A stretch of DNA of 20,221 bases. Source: Caldivirga sp. UBA161 (GTDB lineage Archaea > Thermoproteota > Thermoprotei > Thermoproteales > Thermocladiaceae). The notes under the pieces were generated by a model. It saw only the letters and a program-made list of their open reading frames with translations, was not told where the DNA came from and did no database searches. Position 1 is the stretch's first letter; the number at the start of each line of letters is the position of its first letter. The translations under genes were made by a program, and so were the position numbers. Of this stretch, positions 7,075-14,824 are shown in pieces. The stretch spans positions 1 to 20,221 of the forward strand of contig NZ_DAXS01000085.1 of the NCBI RefSeq assembly GCF_002506515.1, given 5' to 3'.

Positions 7075-7827
7075 TCAACCCTTACACAATACTGCAATCA
7101 TCGTCACTGATGCAGTGGCTGATCCCGGCCCTGGACTAATCTGGGGTGGTGATGGTAATCCTGATGTAGGGGGCGCTAATACCGCTAACTCATATAGGTA
7201 GGGTGCTGGTTGATAAATGTAATACTGCTCGTTAACAACCTTAACTGAGGCTATGGTTTCATTTAATGCACTGGCTATGGCATTAACTTTACTGTAGGCG
7301 TTTAAAACAGCCATCTTTAAGGCGTATAATTTAGCCTCCTGAGTTAACTCTGGATTAATGTAGGATCCTATTGATACACTATCTACCCCAACGCTAACTA
7401 GGTCAGTTAACAATTCCCCGAGTAAGGTTTGATTTAATGGTACTATTATAGTCATTGAGTAGGCTACCTTATAACCCTCAAACACGCCATATTGACCATA
7501 CTGTGGATTCATTGAGAAGGAGCCTGTGTAGTTTAATCCAAGCCCCTTAACTAGGTTAATTGCCTCATCAGCCCTGGTTACCACATTTATGTAAGCCCTA
7601 GTGGCATTCATATCCGGTGACGGGGTTTCTATTGTTACACTAACCGTGAAGCCACTTGGAGGTATTGAGGTGCTGTATGAGGCCCCTACATTAACGGTAG
7701 TGTTTAATGTGCAATCAGTTGAGGCAACATTGCTCACACTACTGTAGCCGCCGTGGTAGCCGGCTAAAAGTACTATGGCGGCAACCACTGCGAGTATTGC
7801 CGCTATTACTGCATTACTGGCCTTCAT
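7075..7827 (-). CDS. Exported SIMPL-domain (DUF541) protein
   Basis: This 250-residue protein has an N-terminal signal or anchor helix (residues about 7-24, AVIAAILAVVAAIVLLAG) followed by a SIMPL/DUF541 domain. The family signature is seen in the middle and C-terminal parts: a TVSVTIETPSPDMNAT strand early on, GVDSVSIGSYI, then the helix ALKMAVLNAYSKVNAIASAL leading into the ETIASVKVVNEQ strand. The tail is rich in Pro and Gly and ends with a Cys, and Cys39 could pair with it. SIMPL proteins are periplasmic or cell-surface in bacteria, and their biochemical role is poorly defined. Here it should sit outside the membrane. A TATA-like element at 7846-7855 is 23 bp before the ATG. The stop is followed by a palindrome and T-tracts. 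It is transcribed alone. Confidence 0.85.
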   Translation of the reverse strand: MKASNAVIAAILAVVAAIVLLAGYHGGYSSVSNVASTDCTLNTTVNVGASYSTSIPPSGFTVSVTIETPSPDMNATRAYINVVTRADEAINLVKGLGLNYTGSFSMNPQYGQYGVFEGYKVAYSMTIIVPLNQTLLGELLTDLVSVGVDSVSIGSYINPELTQEAKLYALKMAVLNAYSKVNAIASALNETIASVKVVNEQYYIYQPAPYLYELAVLAPPTSGLPSPPQISPGPGSATASVTMIAVLCKG

Positions 7828-7845
7828 CAGGGTTAGTGCACGCCC

Positions 7846-7855
7846 AATATTATTT
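7846..7855 (-). promoter_or_regulatory. TATA-like box for the SIMPL gene
   Basis: The reverse strand reads AAATAATATT, centred about 23 bp before the ATG at 7827. Confidence 0.45.
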
Positions 7856-7956
7856 ACCTACCCCGTGGTACATTACATTCAAATGGCTAGTACAATATGC
7901 TTAATTACCATGCTATCTGCTTTTAATTAATGTGGTTTGAGGTTTGGGGGAATAGT

Positions 7957-7966
7957 GTTTATTAAG
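7957..7966 (+). promoter_or_regulatory. TATA-like box for the gene at 7989
   Basis: GTTTATTAAG is centred about 27 bp before the ATG at 7989. Confidence 0.45.
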
Positions 7967-7988
7967 CTCACCGTGGTTGGGTTAAGTA

Positions 7989-8405
7989 ATGGCTACCATA
8001 GTCATCTCTCCACTATTCCTGGATATAGTATTCTCGTTAGTGATAATTGTGCTTGGTTTCGTAATATTCGTTGAATCCCTTAGTGATTATAGGTTGGTTT
8101 CAGCAGTTAAGAGGATTATGGCTAAGAGGGTCATTATAAATCCAGTTAACGTTAAGCAGTACGCCATTATTCAACTATACCAGAGGGGTATGATTAGGGG
8201 TTACTTTAAGGTTGTTGATGCTGCCTTAAAGGATTCCTCAGTGGGGTCAATACTGATAAGCGACGATAAGGTGCTGGTTAAGTTGGCTGAGGGCATTAGG
8301 ACGCCGTTGGATACTGAACTCCTAGTTACAGTTAGTGTTAGGGGTAAGTTAGATGAGTACTATATTAGGAGTGGGATTAAGATTAACGTTAAGTTGGCTG
8401 AGTAG
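7989..8405 (+). CDS. One-helix membrane protein of unknown function
   Basis: This 138-residue protein has a single transmembrane helix near the N-terminus (about 9-28, FLDIVFSLVIIVLGFVIFVE). A basic stretch follows (VKRIMAKRVI), so the remaining domain (about 40-138) is predicted to face the cytoplasm. That domain mixes a helix (VKQYAIIQLYQRGMIRGYFK) with short strands and has no cysteine or metal motif. I do not recognise the family. The promoter-like element at leaderless spacing supports the ATG. It diverges from the SIMPL gene across about 160 bp that hold only the two promoters. Its stop is one base from that of the convergent arginyl-tRNA synthetase gene. Confidence 0.72.
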   Translation: MATIVISPLFLDIVFSLVIIVLGFVIFVESLSDYRLVSAVKRIMAKRVIINPVNVKQYAIIQLYQRGMIRGYFKVVDAALKDSSVGSILISDDKVLVKLAEGIRTPLDTELLVTVSVRGKLDEYYIRSGIKINVKLAE

Positions 8406-8406
8406 G

Positions 8407-10299
8407 CTACATTCTACTTAACACCGGTATACCCAGTATGCCCATTGAATTCTCCAACACTATTTTAACAGCCTTAACCAAGGCAAGCCTAAACTCCCTA
8501 AGCCCAGGCTCAGCATTTATGACAGGGTACTTCTCATAAAATGTATTGAACTCCAGGGCTAATCTATTAATGAAACTAACCAGATTCTCCAACTTAAGGT
8601 CCTCTGAAACCCTCAATAAAACCTCAGGGAATTCACCAATCATTAGTATTAAGTTACCCTCCTCTGGGCTTAAACCACTTGGCACAATATATTGAGTGGG
8701 CTCTAAATTTGCCTTACTTAATATTGAGTGGGCCCTCACGTAAGTGTACTGTATGAATGGCCCACTATTCTGATTCATATCCAGTACCCTACCCCAATCA
8801 AAGACTATTTGCTTACTGGGTGATACTGAGACAAAATAATACCTAATAGCCCCCACAGCAACTGCGTAGGCTACATCATCAGTGTTTAATCCACCACGCC
8901 CTGAGGCTATTGCCTTAACCCTCTTAACAGCATCATCAAGGAGGCCATCAATAGTCACTGCTTGCCCCCTGCGGCTACTCATCTTAGCATCACCCAGGTT
9001 AACCATCTCGTAGGCATAGTGCACTATGCGGGATGCATCATAACCAAGTAACTTAAGTATAATCCTCAATTGAGCCTGGGGGTGTGTTTGCTCCACTGCA
9101 ATAACCCTTATCACGGCATCTGGGTTACAGTTTGTTAAGCACCATACTGCGTAAGCCACATCCCTGGTTAAGTATAGTGTTGTACCATCACTCCTGTTTA
9201 ACGTTGCAGGCGGTATGAATTTAGGTAACTTAAGTTCATCCCAAAGCTTAAGATCCGCAGCAGCCTTATCAGCCCTAAACACGTATACACCATCCTTAAA
9301 CTCCACGTAGCCTGGCGCTGCCTTAGCAAGGTTCATTATTATGCGTTTAGCTAAACCACTGTAGATTGCTATCTCGGATTCCCAATCATATGCATCAAAT
9401 TTAACGTTAAATAACTTGAAGGTCTCCTCAAAACCTTTAAGAACAAGGTTAACAGCTTCCCTCACAATGCCCTTAACCCCCTCATCACCATCCTCATAAG
9501 CCTTAGCCATCCTGGCAACCTCAGCATTAACGTCAATGCTTGATAAGGACTCCACCAGAGTGTTAACAAGCTCCTTATCTCTACTTAACCAATCTGCAAT
9601 AACCCCAACCCACTCATCCCTCTCCTTAATCAACTCCCTATACTCCTCCTCACCCTTACCCTCAAGCGCCTTAGTAATTCTCTGAACCTCAGCAATGGCA
9701 TTAGTTACTGAGTATATTATCCACATTACGTGGTCAGGCTTTTGACTAGACTCAATACGCCTCCTGACTAATTCCTTAACCTTACTGTAACCTAAGGCAA
9801 GGTACATTACCTGAATACCAGTATCATCAAGGTAGAATCTGGCTGAGGCATTATGACCCATGAACCTAAGTAACCTAACTAAGGAATCGCCCAGAACCAT
9901 ATTCCTACAGTGCCCAATGTGCAGTGGGTGAAGTGGATTAGCGCTAGTGTGCTCAACTATAATGTTAAGCCTCCTCAAATCAGGAACCTTACCGTAATTA
10001 GGCCCTAGGCCTATGGTTGAGTCAAGAACCAGCTTACCGTAGTTGATTAAATTAACGTTAGCATTCAGGAAGCCGTTAATAAACCTTAAGTCCACTAGGT
10101 AATGGGCCTTAACCCCCCTAATCCCCTCATTAATCTCACTACTTAAGTTAGGCCTACTCCTAATTAAGTCGTGAAGGGGTATGGATAAGTATCCGAAGCC
10201 AGCCCTAGCCCTAATAACCTGTAAATCCTCCACACCAGTTAACTTGGCTGCAATATCCTTAAACTCATTCACTAAGGCCCTATAGGGATTATACTCCAC
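8407..10299 (-). CDS. argS: Arginyl-tRNA synthetase
   Basis: This class I aminoacyl-tRNA synthetase attaches arginine to tRNA-Arg using ATP. Its 630 residues match archaeal ArgRS. The N-terminal additional domain (about 1-100) is followed by the Rossmann catalytic domain with HIGH (127-130, in LHPLHIGHCRN) and the KMSKS-like loop KMSSRRG (439-445). The anticodon-binding DALR domain (about 510-630) starts near MNQNSGPFIQYTYVRAHSIL. FYLDDTG (156-162), the ANPLHPLH approach to HIGH, and the C-terminal RM are also typical. An insertion of helices at about 180-290 is within the normal range. A TATA-like box (GTTTTTAG, reverse strand, 10321-10328) is 25 bp before the ATG. It is an essential housekeeping gene and a single transcription unit. 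Confidence 0.97.
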   Translation of the reverse strand: MEYNPYRALVNEFKDIAAKLTGVEDLQVIRARAGFGYLSIPLHDLIRSRPNLSSEINEGIRGVKAHYLVDLRFINGFLNANVNLINYGKLVLDSTIGLGPNYGKVPDLRRLNIIVEHTSANPLHPLHIGHCRNMVLGDSLVRLLRFMGHNASARFYLDDTGIQVMYLALGYSKVKELVRRRIESSQKPDHVMWIIYSVTNAIAEVQRITKALEGKGEEEYRELIKERDEWVGVIADWLSRDKELVNTLVESLSSIDVNAEVARMAKAYEDGDEGVKGIVREAVNLVLKGFEETFKLFNVKFDAYDWESEIAIYSGLAKRIIMNLAKAAPGYVEFKDGVYVFRADKAAADLKLWDELKLPKFIPPATLNRSDGTTLYLTRDVAYAVWCLTNCNPDAVIRVIAVEQTHPQAQLRIILKLLGYDASRIVHYAYEMVNLGDAKMSSRRGQAVTIDGLLDDAVKRVKAIASGRGGLNTDDVAYAVAVGAIRYYFVSVSPSKQIVFDWGRVLDMNQNSGPFIQYTYVRAHSILSKANLEPTQYIVPSGLSPEEGNLILMIGEFPEVLLRVSEDLKLENLVSFINRLALEFNTFYEKYPVINAEPGLREFRLALVKAVKIVLENSMGILGIPVLSRM

Positions 10300-10320
10300 T
10301 GGAGCTTAATCATTGTAAGG

Positions 10321-10328
10321 CTAAAAAC
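10321..10328 (-). promoter_or_regulatory. TATA-like box for argS
   Basis: The reverse strand reads GTTTTTAG, about 25 bp before the ATG at 10299. Confidence 0.45.
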
Positions 10329-10354
10329 ATTTCCTCCATTAAACAGGACCTTAA

Positions 10355-11191
10355 CTAAGCCTCCTCACAATTAATGGAACTTGGGCTTAATACGCATTGA
10401 ATTAACTCATTACCCCTAGGCTCAACCTCCTCAGCAGTATCATTACCTAGGCCGTAAGCCCTAATGAGTGTGCTGGACGCCATTAAGGTGCCTTTATTAG
10501 ACTTAATCATGAATAAGTTATAGTACTTCCTTCTCCTCTCATTGTTTAAGACGCTTGGACTGTACATTAACGTTACGTATACTTTAACTTCACTTGGCTT
10601 AACAAGCAGAATACCGGTGTTTAATGCTGATTTAAGCCAATTACCATCCCTAATTAGGCCAGCTAACCTACTTAACGAATGCATTAAGTCACCTACATCA
10701 TCGTAGATTCTAGCCAGTAATTGAGCCAATACGTAGGTGTCATTCATTGACTCAACATTAAGCTTAATGCCATACTTACTCCTCAAGTATTCGTAAACCT
10801 TAAGCTTATCCACGACACCGTTATGAACTATGTACAATTCCCCATCATTAACCTGAGCATTAGTGGGGTGTACTGTTATTGCATTAACCACATTCTTATC
10901 GTCAGCGTTAAGCACATGAGCCACACCACTGTATACTACGTTATTTAATTGGGTAATTGATTCGAGGATAGTGTTGAAGCTTGGGTCATTATAAATGGGT
11001 TTAGTGGCCTTATACAGCGTGAGGGTGCCATTCCTAGGGTTACCCTGCATTACTGCTAAACCCCACCCATCACTATGATTAATTACGCCACTGGGCCCCA
11101 TTGGGTCTACTTTAGCAGCATCCTTAAGTTTAAGTAAAGACTCCTTAACTAATTCAGGGCCACTTACCGTTAAGGCTACGAACCTGCACAT
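10355..11191 (-). CDS. Class II glutamine amidotransferase-like protein
   Basis: This 278-residue Ntn-fold protein belongs to the class II glutamine amidotransferase group (YafJ/GATase_4-like). It begins MCRFVAL, so Cys2 becomes the N-terminal nucleophile once Met is removed. INHSDGWGLAV (37-47) and LYIVHNGVVDKL (119-130, with the Asn-Gly of the oxyanion hole) are also present. Enzymes of this group free ammonia from glutamine or related amides, and no synthase domain is fused here. One feature is odd: the conserved Arg after the AHV strand (usually AHVRxA or similar, which holds the substrate carboxylate) is Leu93 (AHVLNA). The substrate may therefore not be ordinary glutamine. It shares a divergent promoter region with the gene at 11289, with a TATA-like box at 11215-11223. 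Confidence 0.88.
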   Translation of the reverse strand: MCRFVALTVSGPELVKESLLKLKDAAKVDPMGPSGVINHSDGWGLAVMQGNPRNGTLTLYKATKPIYNDPSFNTILESITQLNNVVYSGVAHVLNADDKNVVNAITVHPTNAQVNDGELYIVHNGVVDKLKVYEYLRSKYGIKLNVESMNDTYVLAQLLARIYDDVGDLMHSLSRLAGLIRDGNWLKSALNTGILLVKPSEVKVYVTLMYSPSVLNNERRRKYYNLFMIKSNKGTLMASSTLIRAYGLGNDTAEEVEPRGNELIQCVLSPSSINCEEA

Positions 11192-11214
11192 GGTTAAGCC
11201 TATAATACTGAAGG

Positions 11215-11223
11215 CTTATAAGT
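11215..11223 (-). promoter_or_regulatory. TATA-like box for the amidotransferase-like gene
   Basis: The reverse strand reads ACTTATAAG, about 28 bp before the ATG at 11191. Confidence 0.5.
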
Positions 11224-11254
11224 AATGTTATGCATACTCATATTGGAGAATGCA

Positions 11255-11264
11255 AATACTTAAA
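11255..11264 (+). promoter_or_regulatory. TATA-like box for the gene at 11289
   Basis: AATACTTAAA lies about 29 bp before the ATG at 11289. Confidence 0.45.
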
Positions 11265-11288
11265 CACCCTTAATTATTAGGCAGGATT

Positions 11289-12281
11289 ATGGGTAATTTG
11301 AGGATTGTGGTTTATGGTTTAGGCCCAATAGGTCAATTAATAGCTAGGGTTGCCTTAGAGAGGGAGATGGATGTTGTTGGGGCAATAGACATTGACCCAA
11401 GTAAGGTTGGTAAGGATGTTGGTGAAGTAATTGGCTTAGGGAAGAGTATTGGTGTTAAGGTTGAGAGTGATGCTGATAAGGTATTATCAAGCATAAAACC
11501 TGACATTGTACTTCACTCAACCGGCACATGGCTTGATAAGGTTTACCCACAGTTGGTTAAGGCAATTAAGGTTGGTGCCGACGTAGTGTCAACATGCGAG
11601 ACATTAGCATGGCCTTGGTATAGGTATTCTGACTTAGCTGAGTTAATTGATAGTTACGCTAAGAACCATGACTCAACTGTGCTCGGCGCAGGAGTTAACC
11701 CAGGCTTCATTTTCGATGCATTACCGGCGGTCTTATCCACAACGCTGGTGAGGCTTAATAGGATAAGCATCATTAGGTCACTTAACGCAGCTGAGAGGAG
11801 GCAATCATTCCAGAGGAAGATTGGTTTAGGTATGACTCCCAGTCAGTTTAAGGATGCCTTAAGTAGGGGTGAGATAAGTGCTCACGTTGGCTTCGCTGAA
11901 TCAATACTATTAACCGCAAGCATAATTGGCATTAACCTCACTGAGGTTAAGGAGAGCCAGGAGGCTATAATAGCTGATAAGCATTATGAGACGCAGTACT
12001 TTAAGATTGAGCCTGGTCAAGTCCGTGGTGTTGATGGCTATGGGGTTGGTTTAATTAATGGGCGTGAAGTCATTAGGGTTGAGTTGAAGGCATGCGTTGC
12101 ATGTGAGAATTATGAGGAGGTTAGGCTTGAGGGTGAACCAACCATAACCTGGAGGAGTAGTGGAACACCCGGTGATCCAGCCACAGCCGCTGTTATTGTT
12201 AATTTGGCTAAGAGGGTTAATGAGGCTAAGCCTGGATTAATTACGCTTAAGGACCTAATAAACTACTCATACACTTGGTGA
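11289..12281 (+). CDS. DapB-like NAD(P)-dependent dehydrogenase
   Basis: This 330-residue oxidoreductase resembles the dihydrodipicolinate-reductase-like group that includes 2,4-diaminopentanoate dehydrogenase. The N-terminal Rossmann domain has the dinucleotide motif YGLGPIGQLIA (Gly10, Gly12, Gly15) and the acidic end of strand 2, AIDIDPSKVGKD, which favours NAD over NADP. HSTGTWL and VVSTCETLAWP (about 78-108) match the loop region of this group, and LGAGVNPGFIFDALP begins the catalytic domain. It is longer than true DapB (about 250-270 residues) and lacks the DapB lysine-pathway signature, so it probably does not act in lysine synthesis. The substrate is likely an amino- or imino-acid, but it cannot be named from sequence. 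No neighbouring pathway genes help. Confidence 0.82.
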   Translation: MGNLRIVVYGLGPIGQLIARVALEREMDVVGAIDIDPSKVGKDVGEVIGLGKSIGVKVESDADKVLSSIKPDIVLHSTGTWLDKVYPQLVKAIKVGADVVSTCETLAWPWYRYSDLAELIDSYAKNHDSTVLGAGVNPGFIFDALPAVLSTTLVRLNRISIIRSLNAAERRQSFQRKIGLGMTPSQFKDALSRGEISAHVGFAESILLTASIIGINLTEVKESQEAIIADKHYETQYFKIEPGQVRGVDGYGVGLINGREVIRVELKACVACENYEEVRLEGEPTITWRSSGTPGDPATAAVIVNLAKRVNEAKPGLITLKDLINYSYTW

Positions 12282-12314
12282 AGCTCATAGGCGTAACCAC
12301 GCTTAATTTAGCGC

Positions 12315-13568
12315 TTAAATGAACTTTAAGTACGCGTAGTAAATACCGGCATTAACTAGGGTTATTGGTATACCGTAGAGTAGGAACTCCATGTAACTGA
12401 AGCGTGGGCCACCCCTCTTCTCACTTGCCTGTAGTATTATTATGTTACTTGCAGCACCTATTAGCGTTAAATTACCGGCAATAGTGCTTGCAGCCGCTAA
12501 TGCAACCCAATCATTAACATTATTTGGCCCAACACCTATGCTCATCATTAGGGGTAGGTATAAGGCAACCATGGGTACATTACTTATGACTTGGCTCAAC
12601 AGTATGCTTGCCGCGAAAATACCCCAGAGTGTTGTTGGTGCTGGTAATGCGTGAGCCAGGTAACCTAAAACGCCTGAAGCATATGCACCCTCACTAACTA
12701 TGAATAATCCCATGAAGAATACTAGAGTCTGCCAATCAACATTACTTAAAACCTCACCCCTCCTACTGCTTAAGGCATATATCACTGTTGCGCCAATTAA
12801 TGCAATTAAGGCTGCGTTTAAGTTTAGGCCAACTAAGTCTGATGCAACAAGTACTGCAACAATTAGTACTAGGATTATTAACGCTAGGTTAGATAATGCT
12901 GAGTCATTTAGCCTTATGTTCAGCCTCTTAACCTCTAAGTCATCCATGGCCCTCTTTCTGAAGAGGATGAGCATTAGGATATATGTTACTGCTAGGTTGA
13001 TTAACGTTGGTACTGCCAAGTACTTAATGAAACTTATGAATGGCTTAGGTATACCTGACTCAATGGCTATGAGGAGGTTCTGCGGATTACCAATGGGCAT
13101 CATCACCGAACCTATGGTAACCCCATAGGCCAATGCGTAGAGGAGTGGCTTAACGTCAATGTTTTCAGCTGCCTTACCGCTCTCAATAATCATTGGTGTG
13201 AAGCTTGCTGCTAAACCATCATTGGAAATAACCATACTTAACACGGCTGATGATAAGAATACCTTACCTATTAGATTATACATTTTCCTACTTGATGATA
13301 CGAGCCTATAGGCTACGTAGGATAGGAAGCCACTTACCTCAAGGGCTGAAGCTATGGTGAAGAGGGAGAAGAGGAATATTATTACGTTTAAGTTAATTGA
13401 ATCTAAGGCCTCAGTGGGGGTTACAACCCCTGTGGCTATCATTATTGATGCGCCAATTAACATGGCTACCCATGCTGGTACATCAAACCTCCTTGACGCA
13501 CCCCTTAACGCTATTAGGCTGTATGTTATAATTAAGGCTATTGATGCCGCAATGAACTTATACTCCAT
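12315..13568 (-). CDS. ArsB/NhaD-superfamily ion or anion transporter
   Basis: This polytopic membrane protein of about 417 residues belongs to the ion transporter (IT) superfamily, which includes ArsB arsenite pumps, NhaD Na+/H+ antiporters and CitMHS/SLC13 carriers. I count roughly 11-12 hydrophobic helices. The two inverted halves show paired signatures: MVISNDGLAASFTP and PIGNPQNLLIA in the first half, and QVISNVPMVALYLP and GAASNIIILQASE in the second. The charged central loop (RKRAMDDLEVKRLN) separates the halves. The substrate (arsenite, Na+/H+ or dicarboxylate) cannot be fixed, and no ArsR or ArsA gene is adjacent. I chose the ATG at 13568 rather than the GTG at 13577 because a TATA-like TTTATAAG lies 29 bp before the ATG but only 20 bp before the GTG. 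Confidence 0.88.
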   Translation of the reverse strand: MEYKFIAASIALIITYSLIALRGASRRFDVPAWVAMLIGASIMIATGVVTPTEALDSINLNVIIFLFSLFTIASALEVSGFLSYVAYRLVSSSRKMYNLIGKVFLSSAVLSMVISNDGLAASFTPMIIESGKAAENIDVKPLLYALAYGVTIGSVMMPIGNPQNLLIAIESGIPKPFISFIKYLAVPTLINLAVTYILMLILFRKRAMDDLEVKRLNIRLNDSALSNLALIILVLIVAVLVASDLVGLNLNAALIALIGATVIYALSSRRGEVLSNVDWQTLVFFMGLFIVSEGAYASGVLGYLAHALPAPTTLWGIFAASILLSQVISNVPMVALYLPLMMSIGVGPNNVNDWVALAAASTIAGNLTLIGAASNIIILQASEKRGGPRFSYMEFLLYGIPITLVNAGIYYAYLKFI

Positions 13569-13593
13569 GGCAAGCACCCACTACGTAGACTTC

Positions 13594-13601
13594 TTATAAA
13601 C
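13594..13601 (-). promoter_or_regulatory. TATA-like box for the transporter gene
   Basis: The reverse strand reads TTTATAAG, 29 bp before the ATG at 13568. Its position decides that start over the GTG at 13577. Confidence 0.5.
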
Positions 13602-13623
13602 CTATGCCCATTTAACGCGTGCC

Positions 13624-13860
13624 TCAATATGATGCAGTGGCCTTACCCTTCAGTAGTGAGTACAGGAAGTCTAATGCACTGGACCAGTCTAGGATATCAT
13701 CATCATAGTCAACATGCCTCATTAATATAATCCTCTTCCGTATTGTAATGCTTAGGTTACATTTATCGCAGTATAATTGAACATACTTATTATACTCCCT
13801 CAACGTGAGCTTATTACCGCAGCGGGGGCAGTCTAGTGTTAGTTTTAATTCAAAGGCCAT
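13624..13860 (-). CDS. Short zinc-ribbon protein
   Basis: This small protein of 78 residues from the ATG at 13860 carries one zinc ribbon: CPRC (11-14) and CDKC (31-34) separated by LREYNKYVQLY. A basic strand (ITIRKR) and an acidic C-terminal helix (DYDDDILDWSSALDF) follow. The role is unknown; proteins of this size usually bind nucleic acid or a protein partner. The frame is open further upstream to an ATG at 13911 and a GTG at 13926, which would give 100 residues. I prefer 13860 because the ribbon begins within ten residues and a weak TATA-like GATAAAC lies about 25 bp upstream, but the longer form cannot be excluded. It diverges from the 43-codon ORF at 13946. Confidence 0.68.
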   Translation of the reverse strand: MAFELKLTLDCPRCGNKLTLREYNKYVQLYCDKCNLSITIRKRIILMRHVDYDDDILDWSSALDFLYSLLKGKATASY

Positions 13861-13910
13861 TAGCCTTAATACCGGCTTGGAGTTTATCAGGCTATTAGTT
13901 ATTTTAACCA

Positions 13911-13921
13911 TTATATTGAAA
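13911..13921 (+). promoter_or_regulatory. Candidate TATA box for the 43-codon ORF
   Basis: ATTATATTGAA is centred about 30 bp before the GTG at 13946. This would place the RNA start within a few bases of the start codon. Confidence 0.35.
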
Positions 13922-13945
13922 TGCACCTAAATCACCTGAAGTCAT

Positions 13946-14077
13946 GTGAATAAGTACACTAATAGTTTTAGGGATAACCCATGGATAGTGATAATTAAGG
14001 AGCACCCAACTAATGCAGAGAGGCTTAGACATTATGGGGTTAGGATTAGGCAAATGCCTTCAAAGCTTGAGAATTAA
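13946..14077 (+). CDS. 43-codon small ORF, possible microprotein
   Basis: A GTG-initiated ORF of 43 codons fills the gap between two minus-strand genes. The product starts MNKYTNSFRDNPWIVIIKEH, continues PTNAERLRHYGVRIRQM and ends PSKLEN. Its composition is protein-like: a hydrophobic WIVII strand, balanced charges, and Arg codons AGG/AGA as in the neighbours. The upstream in-frame stop (13937-13939) leaves the GTG as the only reasonable start. A candidate TATA box lies at 13911-13921. It overlaps the convergent gene at 14074 by 4 bp, a common tight arrangement here. I do not recognise a family. The strand-turn-helix pattern and basic character (about 9 Lys/Arg) would allow RNA or DNA binding, but that is speculation. 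Chance ORF is the alternative. Confidence 0.55.
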   Translation: MNKYTNSFRDNPWIVIIKEHPTNAERLRHYGVRIRQMPSKLEN

Positions 14078-14694
14078 TACATGAATAATTGCCTCCTCTC
14101 ATCTATCTTAAGGAAAAGTATTACCAGTGGTTGCTGGGTCTTAGCAATATCATTAACCCTTGATACCACGTAGGATAACACGGTTGGGTCATTATCCTTA
14201 ATCATTTGGCTAACCCTTGATGCACCATATAGGTCTATTAACTCCCTTAGGAACTGCATAGTTAAGTAGTTTGACACTGCATCAATACCGCATATTTCAT
14301 TGTTCTCAACGAGAGCCCTCCTAATTAACCTACCCATCTTCCCAATCTCCCTCTTACCAACCAATTTTAAATCATCAGTAAACTCCATTCCCTGATCCTC
14401 CTGACTCTCACGGAACATTAACTTAACCCTCTGCCTCCATTTAACAACCCATAATTCAATCCATTCATTTACAAATCCCTTTAATTCACCATTCCTGTAA
14501 AGCCTACATAGGTAGTTTAGTGACCTACTACCATGAAGTGTCTTAACGTAGGTTATGAAGTCATCCTTAGCGAATGATGCCAATACCCTTGTTTCACTTG
14601 GATTAATGTTTTGAATACCATTAACTAATCCATCAATCAATAGTTGATTCACTATACCTTCCAACTCGCCCTTATCGCATGCTTGGGGTTCCAC
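14074..14694 (-). CDS. Soluble helical protein of unknown function
   Basis: This 206-residue, mostly alpha-helical and charged protein is one whose family I do not recognise. There is no signal peptide, membrane helix or complete metal motif. Four cysteines (for example in QACDKG, NYLCRLY, EICGID) are spread out and do not pair as CxxC. A basic, Trp-containing central stretch (WVVKWRQRVKLMFRES) and the helix pair KREIGKMGRLIRRAL suggest a nucleic-acid or protein contact surface, which is inference. It starts with GTG, supported by a strong GAGGAGG Shine-Dalgarno about 7 bases upstream, so unlike most genes here it is translated from a mRNA with a leader. That leader can fold over the Shine-Dalgarno (separate entry). 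It is convergent with the 43-codon ORF. Confidence 0.75.
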   Translation of the reverse strand: MEPQACDKGELEGIVNQLLIDGLVNGIQNINPSETRVLASFAKDDFITYVKTLHGSRSLNYLCRLYRNGELKGFVNEWIELWVVKWRQRVKLMFRESQEDQGMEFTDDLKLVGKREIGKMGRLIRRALVENNEICGIDAVSNYLTMQFLRELIDLYGASRVSQMIKDNDPTVLSYVVSRVNDIAKTQQPLVILFLKIDERRQLFMY

Positions 14695-14702
14695 AGCTCC
14701 CG

Positions 14703-14742
14703 CCTCCTCTTTAGAATTCAGAGGAGAGGGTGTTAATAAAGG
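14703..14742 (-). promoter_or_regulatory. Leader hairpin over Shine-Dalgarno, with upstream TATA box
   Basis: On the reverse strand the leader contains CTCCTCT (complement of 14720-14726) and AGAGGAG (complement of 14704-14710), a 7-bp stem with a 9-nt loop. The 3' arm is the Shine-Dalgarno of the GTG at 14694. A TATA-like TTTATTAA element (about 14733-14741) would start transcription just before the stem or within it, so whether the full stem is present in the RNA depends on the exact start site. Confidence 0.45.
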
Positions 14743-14824
14743 TTATTCAGTGTTTAGCTATTAAGCCCTATTTAGGCTGCGGAATTATGTAAAAATAATT
14801 ATTAAGTTAAGTAAAGTACTGTAA

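Noticed and set aside
12442..13128. Plus-strand open frames opposite the transporter gene
   Set aside because: They are antisense to a clear membrane protein and have implausible composition, so they are shadows of the transporter's codon pattern.
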